A program made the translations under genes and the position numbers. A stretch of DNA of 64,000 bases from contig NC_092670.1 of assembly GCF_964355755.1 (NCBI RefSeq), forward strand, positions 29,127,795-29,191,794. Reading direction: 5' to 3'. This document shows, piece after piece, positions 26,301-38,300 of this stretch. The notes under the pieces are model-generated. The model searched no databases and was not told where the DNA came from. It saw nothing but the letters and a program-made list of their open reading frames with translations. Numbering within the stretch: position 1 is the first letter of the stretch; the number at the start of each line of letters is the position of its first letter. Source of the stretch: Antedon mediterranea. Its lineage: Eukaryota > Echinodermata > Crinoidea > Comatulida > Antedonidae.

Positions 26301-29300
26301 AAATGACGTCACGGTTGAGTGATCACGCTGAAAAGCTTATTAGGATTAAGTTAAAGTATTTGGAAGATATTGTAAAATTTTTGTGATCATTGACATTTTA
26401 CTTTTTGAGATAATTGACACACAAAATCTGTACAGAAAGAAATAAAGCGGAATAAGATTTCATACAATAACAATAGGTGATCATTTTATTCTAAATGATC
26501 ACCTAATTATAGACACACTTGAAAATATGTTTGTTCAACATGGCATACCAAAATCAATTACCTCAGATAATGGTGCCCAGTTTGTGTCCAATGAGTTTGA
26601 AATCTACCTGAAGGAAAATGGAATCAGACATAGACGTGCAACACCATTACATCCAGCTGGGAACGGAGAGGTTGAACGACAAAATAGATCACTAATGAAA
26701 AGAATTCGCATTGCGCAAGCTGAAGGAAAAGACTGGAAAAAAGAATTACGAGTGTACCTATTCGCATATCGTACAACCCCACATAGTGTTACCGGAGTGA
26801 CACCAGCAGAAATGATGTGGAATAGAAAGTTGCGTACAAAATTGCCAGAATTAGATGATACTACAATAATGGACGAAGAGATTTCTGATCGTGATGCCGT
26901 GTCTAAATTAAAGAACAAACTGTACATTGATGAGAAGAGAGGTGCGAAGGAAAGTGATGTGTGTAAAGGAGATAAGGTTTTAGTGAAAGTGACACAGAAG
27001 AACAAGATGAGTACGCCATATCACACAGAACCATATGTAGTAATTGTTTTGTTATTGTTAAAGTTTAAAAAAAAACAAAATGAATATCATATTGTATGGA
27101 GTTAATTGGGTTGTGAGTTTTAGCTATTAAGAAGGGGGAAGATGTAGTGTCTGGATTGGGACACTAAGGGGTTAAGGGAGATCGATATAACCACATGGTT
27201 GGTAATCTGTATGTATACGTTGTACACAATGAAAGATGCAATAAATAGACATAGAAAGATATAACAAGAACTCCTTCTGCGGTGCTGACGTCACGACGGT
27301 AGGTGGCGCTGCATGGTTGCTAGCCAACTAAAAAATACGTTCAACCTGTGACTCCTAGTTCATCAATGGTTTAGAATAGGCTTATTGAAGTAGTCATTTT
27401 AAAACTTAATAATTTTCAATAAAAACAAACTAAAAAAATTAGTCAAAAGATCACTAAATATTTGTTTTTAATAATCTATTTATTCTTCAACTACAGTTTA
27501 AGTTTAAAAAATCAAGCTAAAAGACATAATTTGATAGAAACACAAATCTATAGTGGTTATCAACATATAGCGTTGAACGCATTTTTGGTTGCGCTAGCAA
27601 CCATGCAGCGCCATCTACCATTGTGACGTCACACCGCAGAACTCTATGTACAGTATACAAAAAGTTTTTTGCTCTCATATCTTATAATCTCTAAATATGT
27701 ATTCCATATTAAATACTGCACTGTGCAGTAATTGATATTCTAACAAGATTTGTTATTCTTGCATTTTACGAGCAATATAAAAGCTGATATTCTATTGTTA
27801 GTAGAGGTCAGAGGTCATTTGTACATTTGTTGATGTGATAATTGTCTCTGTCACAACTTGATTATGTCATAGTCCTTTAAATGTCATAAACTATAGTAAT
27901 GGCTTTGCAAACATAGATGAGCACATTACGCTTCAAAGGCAACCAAGCATATATACCAAGATATGTTTTTAATGGATAGTTCTTACATAAATATATATAT
28001 ATATCAAAATATTTTATTTCAAAGTTGTTTTGTCAGGTTAAAGGTCATTTATGTTTCTTATGTTTTTATGTACCTTTGTCATTAAAAAAACATTGTGTGA
28101 ATCATGCAAGCTGTTTGTGCTATCATTTTATTTTTAAATTAAATTGTTCGCGCCACGCCCCTAGGCAGCTACAGTATATTCCCAGATGACATAATCATTA
28201 AGAAGCTTTATCAACATGAAAGCTATATATGTTCGGCTGACATTTTTGGAATTTTGTAAACTTGACTAATTTATAGGTCCAAGCTGCTGGACCAAAAAAA
28301 CGTCTGGGAAAAGAGTCTATGAGGGCTGACGGTTGAACAATTTTGGATTCTTGTCCTTTAATTGGTTGACGCAAATCAACACACTGCAGCGGTGGCGCCA
28401 GGATTTTGCAGACGCGGGGGCTACATTCCCTGACGAGGAGGCTAAGCAACGCGTTCTAGCGTCATTTGAGGCCATTTTAATAAGATTTAGAGTAGCCACT
28501 TTTTCCATTTTTTATAATGCATAAATAAAATACTGCGTGCAAAAACACGATGGGCGATGATGGTTTCAATCCATATTTTTCAATTTAAAAAAAAAAAGTT
28601 CAAAATATGCCTATATTTATTGGGTAAATTGTAGCTTAGAAAAATTAATATACGCGAATGTAAAACGTAGGCTACCCACAGGCGAAGAGGTGTGCCTATA
28701 TTGTTTATCGCAGAGGTGTATGCTGGTTGCTGTCTGGGGGTGCAAAAATGGTAAATGCGTGCCTTGGGCTGATCTGTAAGAAAATTTAGAAAAATAGAGC
28801 TGCTAGGTCCCCGGAAGTTGCAATTAATTTATATACCTATTAATGATACTATGAAACGAAATTACAAGTCTACAGAAACAGACAACCGTGGTTGGGATGG
28901 ACCTAAGAAAATTTAGAAAAATAGAGTTGGAGGTCCCGGAAATTGAACTTATTATACTTCAAAACAAAATATAAATATAGTCCCTATCATGGTTGTGACT
29001 GAGCTAAGACATTTTTGAAAAATAGAGCTGTTAGGTCCTCGAAATATGACCAGCTTAATGGTTGGGGCTGAGCTAAGAAATGTTTAAAACTAGAGCTGCA
29101 GCTCTTCAAAATTTGCATCTTATACTATGGAAACATCGGGCCTAGAGGCTTAAAAAAAGTGGTCCGTTTTGCCTTTATTTTAGAGGGGGATGTGGAGTGC
29201 GTCCGCAAGCGTAGAACATTTTAGTCGGGGAAATCAGTTTATAGCCTACTTCCCAAGTGTATGCGTGCGTACGTCCATCTGAACTTCCGAGTGGTGAGAA

Positions 29301-32300
29301 GTTCATACAGGACATTGAAAATTTAATAACTTAGCTATAATTAAAGATGTTGGCTAAGTGAAAATAGCATGTTTTTTTGTTTAGTAATGTATGAAATATA
29401 TATTTTAAGTGCCCCATGGTACAGGGTTACTTGTAAATCAAAAAATTTGTGAACATACGAACAATTAACATAATTCGTTTTTGCTGTAGTGTGCGTACGT
29501 CGACACACAGTATACGACGTAACCGTCGGTAAACTTCGCCTGGAAAGTAACTAAAATACACATTTTGGTCCCTGGATGGAACATGATATCACGCGTCTGG
29601 ATCCAACGTTGAACGATTCGTACAAAGGGATACCGCCAGACAAGTGCGTACCTACTGTAGCTACTGTTTAATAGCTAGATCACTGGCAATAATGAATGCA
29701 TAGTGCATAATAGCCCTCTGATGTACTCACGGTCAATGGAACGTCGCGGTTTTCTAGGCGCTGAAGCTACGAAGTGAACGCGAACGATTTTTACTGAATA
29801 TTATATTCCCCGACAAAAAGTACCCGTGTTCCCCGACGAGGGGGCTGGAGCCCCCGTAGCCTATAGACAGTACAGTATGTGGGCCAGGTCAATATAGGGA
29901 GTAAAATATTTTTGTCTGTACAGTAGGCCAGACTATATTTATACAAAATGTTTACTATGTTTAAACAAAAATAATTGATAAAATAAAAAAACTGTTAGTC
30001 AAATCTACTAATTCATCCAACAGTCACTGTCTTTGCTAATAACTTCCAAAACAAGTTGTTAAACACCATAATGTAACAATCAACAAATATAAAATACAAT
30101 ACCTCTTCTTCTTTTGAACTTGCAGGCTCCGACAGGTCATATTTGTCTAGTTTCTTTAGAAGCTTCTCCTGAATAAAAGATAAAGATAATTATAAATATA
30201 CGGTAATAATAATGTCAAAATGTTTACAAAATAATTACAATACTTGCAATGGTGATTATTTCTGATAATATCTCGTTTGCATGTCGTGTGTAATCAACAA
30301 TACAACTTTTTAAAATCTCACTATTATTTATTATCATTCAGTAAATGGGCTGGTTTAGAAAAATTACAAAAAAAAAAATTGAATTGCAAATGTGATCACG
30401 CTAGCAGAGGGGCTATTTTCCTCCATCAGATCCATGCCTCAAACTTGTGTGCCAACAGTATTTCCACTATGGCCCTGTTTCTGCTGCATATCATCAATAT
30501 ATGGTATTAAAATATTAAAATAATATATGGTATATATAATACTATATAATTCAATGACCCGTTTCAGCTGAAACTATTTTGTTGGAGGATTGAGGAAGGG
30601 ATAGTTATGGCTTGATCACCCAAAATTTCGTTGAGCAATTCATTGTACGGGTATAACCCTGTCTTTAACTGAAGTCAATGGCCAAGTTATTTATTTTTTA
30701 TGCTTACTGTTCCCTTGTTTTGGTGACAACCACACCTCCTATTACCCTGTAGACCTACCTTCCTTCAACCATATATGATTTTGAATAGCAGATATCATAT
30801 TTTGGTCATATGTTTGGTGACATTTTATACAAATAATGAATTTTTATTAGTGGAATGGTACAAATAATGGCATGAGGTGGATGAAAAGTTATATTTCCAG
30901 ACGGCTGTTGCCTCGTGGAAAAAACATTTCATCAGTCACCTAATAACATTATTTGTACCATTCCACGAATATAAAACATTCATTATTTGTTTTTTATAAC
31001 ATCTAAATAGATTCCTGTCTTTTGAATCGGATTGAATAAAAAGGCCTACATTTGATTCATATTGAAACAGGAAAATTAAATATATTTGTTTTTTATAATA
31101 TATTAAATGTTATATTTATTTTGATTTTATAAACACACCTACTGGATCTTAATCATGTCAACAAATTCCCAAACAATTCTAGGCCTAGTTAGGCTAAAAC
31201 GCCTAGGCCTAGGCTAGAAAGGCAGCGATACCATTATAAAACTTTGCCAGGCAATTGAAACTGATCTAGGCTAATTCTGTTTTTCCAATGATGCCACGTT
31301 TTGTAGTTTTTTTTTCCTATTAATTAATCAAAATGCTTCTTTGACCTAAAATAGTATGTATCTCTCCAAAAATTCCATCGCAAAATGAGAGTTTAATGTT
31401 TGTTATTATTAGGTAGCACTGTTGGATTTTACATTCAGAATCACAGTATACAGTAGTCTTAAATTTGTTTTTCATTTTTCATGGCAGCAGAAACAGGGCC
31501 AAAGAGTGCATATCGCTTGAATTTATAGCCCTGCTTTTAAAATGACCTTCTACAATATAGAGGTTGTTATTTAACTTATTATCAAATTGAAATATGGGTG
31601 GTTTAAAGAAAATAAATGTGAAGCAATTATATGGAATGTTTTATGCTACTAAATGCTACTTTATTAAATGATGAAAATACCACTCACAACCATTAACCAA
31701 CTGGACTCAGGGCCTGTTTCTGCTGAGCAGGAATAATCGATTATTTTTGGGCAGCAGAAACGGTGCAAAATGAAATAACAGATTAAAAAATAACCGACTA
31801 AAAACACTTAATCCATTGTGTGTTTTAACCGATTATTGCTTGTTTTAACTGATTATTGCGGAGCAGTTTTTAGCTGCAACACAAATAGCGATTATTGATC
31901 TCCAGAGTATGGCAACCTTCACTCACAAAGCATGCTGTTTATTTGCGCGATCGACACGAAGATCAGCAACGATTTGGACCAATGAGATAACATTTGATTG
32001 TTATTATTTTGTGGATGAGAATTATACCGAAAGACTCCAGGATTCTGTGTTACAAGTACACCATTACATCCCACCAGTCCAGGCTAACGATGTTATGCAT
32101 GTACTTTTTTAGGCCTGTTGTTTTCGGTAGAAATATATAGCCTAGCTAGGCTATAGTAGAACCAACGGCAAAACAAACTTTCTCGCCAACGTGCCCTTAT
32201 TAATTAATATGATATCATTATTCTGCTGTATGTGGTACGGTAGTAGGCCTGGATGGTTTATTTTACAAATAAATAGCTTAATACGTACAAGTTCAATTTT

Positions 32301-35300
32301 TAATCCTACATAGGCAGCGATAGGATGTAAACAAACCAACTCTCATTGGCCTTCCATAACTTGAACTGCGTTGTGGGTATGGATGATGTGATTTTTAAAA
32401 AGCTATTACCAGATAACCGATTAACATCTACCAACCAATTCTGTGGTTTGTGGTACTTTGGAAAAATTGATTAATTTTATTTTTTTCAGCAGAAACAGAC
32501 CCTCAAAAACAATATTTCGTTACCAGGAACTCGAATTTCATTACCAGGAACTCGAATTTCATTTTAGTTGATTAATGTTTCTCATTTTAGTAAAGTGATG
32601 ATGACCACAGTTGTAGTACAAAGAACTTATTTCTCATTAAATTCAAGTTGTTAGCTTTTTTTTCACAAACTAATATGTAGGGCAAGGGCAAGGTTTGGAA
32701 AATGAAGAAATAATGTACAAAAAAACTGCTCAATCTTCCTGTATGTGTTATGACATCAAGACATGTCAGCACTTTGTAAAGCTGACTTTAATTTCATCCT
32801 CTCTGCTACACTTTTAAGCATTGTTTGAATTTCGTTCATTATAATTGTCAAGTGATAGCAACTTATCTCATATGCCTCCTTCATGAAACCCTAATATTTT
32901 ATGTTTTGTGCAATTAAAGAAAGCCATTTTCATCATACAATGGATGAAAGATTCATCAAATAATGAGGTTGTACTGTATGGCAGGAATTGCATCATATAT
33001 GGAGCTATGTAAATTAATGACAGGAGGCAAATTTCATCATACAAAGCATAATAAAATTAACTTGATTAAATCAGTTACTGTATCTTGTCACAAGGTTTTA
33101 CAATTCTCCTTTCATGAAACTACCCTTATTCTATGTCATCTAATTGTTATTGAACTGATGAAGAGCTTTAGAGCATTTAAGTAGGTACAAAATAAATATT
33201 CTTGAACCAAAAATATTTAATAGTAAGAGTAGGATAGAAAATTGGTTGATGAAAAGAGAAGAAACATTTTGTGTATGCATGAGCAACTGGTTCAATTGAA
33301 AGGGAGAGGAAAGGGAGCTGCACCGTACATTCATGAACACAATTCAAACGGACAAATACACAAAAACACTGCCAGTTACGGCAACTGTCTTTAACAATTA
33401 CTTTGGTATGATTATAATACATGTTCAAAAAGGCTGTCAGCGAACTGCACTATCATACATGTATGGTTTCAGGCAAGCATGGACAACCTTAATGATGTTA
33501 CATACATTAATGTAGGTTATAACCAAACCAGAGGTGCTTGAATCCATGAAGTATGCACTCATAATCGGAATGCACTCATAATCAGTATGCACTCATAATC
33601 AGTATGCACTCATAATCAGTATTAGACTTGCCCCAAGTCTGTATTGTTTTTTATTTTTATTTATTTGTTTTTATTTCGACCGCGATTTTTGTCTGAAAAT
33701 ACAGACTTGTGAAACACGTATAGAAATCGATTTGCAGACAGCAAACATCCAATAAGAATGACGTAGGTTATCATACCGTATTTGGCTTTATGGGGCGGGC
33801 GGTATGTAAATATGGATTTCGAATCAACCAATGATCATTTTGTTTCAAAATGAAAAAGATCGAGTACGTACAGTGCTGAATGTACGATCGAGACTGTTGA
33901 AATATGAAATCGTGTTGCCAAGTTGTTTTGTTTATTAATTGTTTAGTCCTTAGCCTAGGCCTCCTTCGTAGGTCCTACTCAACTCGCACGTATGACCTGC
34001 CAAATAAAACACCAATAAGGTAGGCCTACATACCACCACCGGCACACAACAGGATTCACACACAACAGACAGGGCTACACCAGTCCAGGGAGTTGTACAC
34101 CACTACACAGAACAGGACAGGGTCTGGGTGGGAATTAAATCAAATTATCTCCGCGTAATAATGATCCATTCAATGTTTGATTTGCGGAGAAGCAAGACGA
34201 GTTTTCTTGGGAAAAATCCCATCAAATGTTTACCAGACTACTACTAGGCATACGGTATAAAATCATTTCTAGCCTTCAGAAACTTTCATTAATGTACCCA
34301 AGTACACATTGTCTAAACGTAACATAGCACATGCGTACCTTCTTAGTTGTTGAGTCTTTGAAATTCTGAAACATGAATATTAAAACAGTGTACGAGTGAG
34401 TAGCCAATCGCATGCAGCTGAAACTAGTCAACCGGATAATCTATGCACCAAGAATTCTTGGTGTCAAACCACGTGACTTTTGCGTGTTTCCCCAGACGGA
34501 GTATCCAAACTCAAGTAATACACGTATGAAACGCCATATGTGCAAAAATATTTATATTTTTACTAATATTAAAAAAAAACTCCGTCTGGAGCCCAGACTA
34601 AATCAGTATGCATGACTCATAATCAGTATGCATGACTCATAATCAGTCGACATTGTTTTTAAGTTTGCGAACGTTACAAATTTACATCATCAATAAGGTA
34701 ATTCAAATGTCATGACGACAATCCTGATTTTACGGGATGAACAGAATCCATTATATAAGCTGGATTTAAAATTTTTGTTTTAGCTTTTAATATTGTTTTG
34801 TTTTATTATGTGCAGGAGGAATACTAGTGTACAATATATTATAATGATGACAGTAGTACTTGGCAGTGGTGAGTACACTGCTATATGCACAGCCACAATT
34901 TAAAGATATTTTGTCCTCTTCTTCATCAAAATTCAGAGTCAACATTTTAAAAATCGGTTCTTTATGATTAGAGAGAGCCTACAACTTGTACTTGTATTTA
35001 AAATGTTTATCTTCCTGATTATCATGTTTAATTGAAATCCACAAGATTGGACATTTATGAGTTAGTTCAAGGTCATTTCCTTGACTGGACATTTAGTTTT
35101 GGTTAGTATTATTGATTGATGGACATAGTATTATGTTGATTGATTTAGGCCCTGTTCAGACCCATGGCATTAGACCGTTTTAGCGTACGACGCTAAAAGA
35201 ATGTGTGTCTGAACGCGTCGTACAACGGTTGTAGCGTTGCAGTGGAAAACGGTTGATAGTACCGTTTTAGAGTATGACGCTACTGTAAGTCAACGTTGTA

Positions 35301-38300
35301 TCCAATCAGAACGTTTCCTGTTATGATGCGAAACAAGGTTTGACCTAGACTGACATCTTGTATCGTCAATGTGTGAGATGGATTTCAAACAAAAAGGCCA
35401 AAATAAAATAAGGCCTAAATAGACTACAAATACAACTGTTACAAAGGCTACAAACCACTATCAACTTATTACCATTATTATTTTTTAACAAATGACATAA
35501 ATACATGCACCTTGTATTTAAACATAGGAACTACGATCCCGTCCGCTTTTAGGCTTAGCTAGGCCTAGAGCCATTCACGCATTTCATTCAAGCTAAAGAC
35601 TAGCGTGGGACATCAAGTCACTCATTCATAAAGGCAGACTAGACTGGACAAGTTTAATGCTGAAAACCCCCAAAATTCAGTAAACAAACAAGGGGAGCTG
35701 TGTCTTTTTTATTAGCAAGTTAAGGACTGGACCAAAGAATATATATCTTTGACTGGACTGAATAGACTAATCACAATCTATTTTTTCTTCATCATTAGGA
35801 GGCCTGCTTCATTTTCGTAACACGAGCCTGGGGAAAATGTTTTTTTTACTACAAAATAAAAACAATAGAAACAGAAATTTGACTTTACTATATTTTTCTT
35901 CAATAAATGCTGAGGTGTGTTTTATTTACGGCAAATTTTGTCATAATTGTAGGGCTGAGATCTAGGCCTATATACAGTGGAAATAATGATGAAAACACAT
36001 GGGTAAGAGCACATGAATATGCAACTAGAAACTGTAATGATAGCATATAGTTAAGGCTATGATATTGTAAGTATAGAGTGAGCCCTCTATAGTTAGTGTA
36101 CAGTTGAGTGAGCAATGCCTCATGGCATCACTTGATGTAGGAGAACCAAGATGGTTGAGATGTAATAAATGAAACACTAATCAAGTCACGACTACTACCT
36201 ATCTTTATTAAATAAACAAGTAACATTACATGGTGTCAGAATGAATGGATTAAAACCTCCAGAATCTTTGAAAGTAAGTGTCAGTAATAATATGGCAAAA
36301 GAATGGAGAAAATGGAGTCAACGTTTTGGGTTGTACATTACAGCTAGTGGCCTAGATAGAAAGCCAGCAAAGGTAAAGTGTAGTACACTATTGCATGTAA
36401 TAGGCGAGGAGGCGCTAGACATATTCAACACATTTGTATTTACAGCTGACGAAGATGCTGAAGATGTAGAGGTAATTCTTCAGAAATTTAAAGCACATTT
36501 TGAGCCCCAAAGGAACATAACGTATGAAAGGCATAAGTTTAATACAAGAATACAAAAGGAAGGTGAAGGGTTTGATCAATTCATAACTGATTTAAGAAGT
36601 AAAGCAAGAACGTGTGAATTTGATAATTTACATGATAGCTTAATAAAGGACAGAATAGTAGTAGGAATTCGAAGTGATACTGTAAGAGAGAGGTTACTTC
36701 GTGAAAATGATTTAACGCTACAGAAAGCAGTAGAAATATGCCAAGCTGCAGAGATTAGCCGCAAACAAAGATGTGTAATGAAAGATGCATCAAAAACGGG
36801 CAACAGTGAAGTGATAGAAGAGAGTGAAATAAATAAGCTTAAAACAGAATATAAGTACAAAAAAGCTAGTAGTAGTGCTGCTAGTAGTTCATACAATAAA
36901 ACTGGTGTTATAAGGGATTGTAGGCAATGTGGTAAAACTCATGAGTATAAAAATTGTCCAGCATATGGCAAACAATGTAAATCATGTGGAAGAAATAATC
37001 ATTTTGCTATAAAATGTAGGAGTAAAGATAAAAGAAAGCCATATAGGCCTAAGAAAAAAAAAATAGAAGTACTAGAAGAAATAGATAGTGATAGTACAAA
37101 TAGTGATGAAGAGTTCCTAATGGATACATTAGAGAATAAAGATAACACCAAAGAATGGTCTGTAAATTTAAAGATCTATAACAGTGATAGCAAACATAAG
37201 GTAGTAAAGTTGAAAATTGATACTGGAGCTCAGTGTAATGTGATAACAGAAAGTATAGTACAAGAATTAAAGATTCCAGTAAATAAAACAAATGCAAGGC
37301 TTATAACATATTCTGGTGAAAAGATAAGACCAGTTGGTAAAGTAACACTACTCTGTGAAAACAAACATAAATACTATGAATTAGAGTTCCAAGTCATGAA
37401 TAAAGCAGTTCATCCTGTATTGGGACTGCAGGCTTGTGAAAGACTAAACTTAGTGAAGAGAGTAGAAAGAATAGAAACTAATAGTGACTACAATGATTTG
37501 AAATCTAAATACGATGTATTTAAAGGTTTAGGTTGTATTGGTGGTGTACAAAAGTTGCATGTAAAAGAAGATGCAAAACCGGTAATTCATCCGCCAAGAT
37601 CAGTACCTATTCCAATAAGAAAGAAAGTATTAAAGGAGTTGAATAATATGGAAAGTAAAGGGGTAATAGTGAAACAAAATGACCCTACCCAATGGGTGAG
37701 CAGTATGGTAGTAGTTAAAAAAAAAAATAAAGATAGTGTACGTATATGTATAGATCCAAAAAATTTGAACGACGCTCTTGAAAGACAGCATTACCCAATG
37801 AAAACGATAGAAGAAGTAATAACTAAGCTACCTAATGCAAAAGTGTTCAGCACTTTAGATGCCAGTAGTGGGTATTGGCAAATACAGTTAGATGAGGATA
37901 GTTCAAGGTTGTGTACGTTTAATAGTCCTAATGGAAGGTATAGATACACTAGATTACCTTTTGGTATTAAGTCAGCCCCTGAGATTTTTCAAAGAGTAAT
38001 GACCCAAATGTTTGAAGATTTGGAAGGTACAGAAGTCATAATGGATGATATTTTAGTATGGGGTATAGATAAGAAACAACATGACGAACGACTTGAGAAA
38101 GTTCTCAATCGAACAAAAGAAAGAAATTTAAAATTAAACCCAGAAAAATGTAAATTTGGATTAGATGAAGTAAAATACATTGGTCACACATTAACATCTG
38201 AAGGTTTAAAAACAGATGAGAGAAAAGTTAAAGCAGTACAAGAAATGCACAAACCTAATAATAAGAAAGAGTTACAACAGTTTCTTGGAATGATAAATTA

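Larger units (their letters stand above)
21326..27266 (+). mobile_element. decayed Ty3/Gypsy (Mag-like) LTR retrotransposon
   Basis: It is bounded by TG...CA LTRs and the 5-bp duplication AGAAC (21321-21325 and 27267-27271). A purine tract AAGAAGGGGGAAGA directly precedes the 3' LTR. The order is gag, protease, reverse transcriptase, RNase H, integrase. The copy is dead: gag is frameshifted and its zinc knuckle is disrupted, there are deletions and frameshifts after the reverse transcriptase core, an in-frame stop lies in the integrase zinc region, and two DNA insertions occupy about 22275-22770 and 24959-26504. It lies in intron 2 of the RING gene, antisense to it. Confidence 0.93.
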
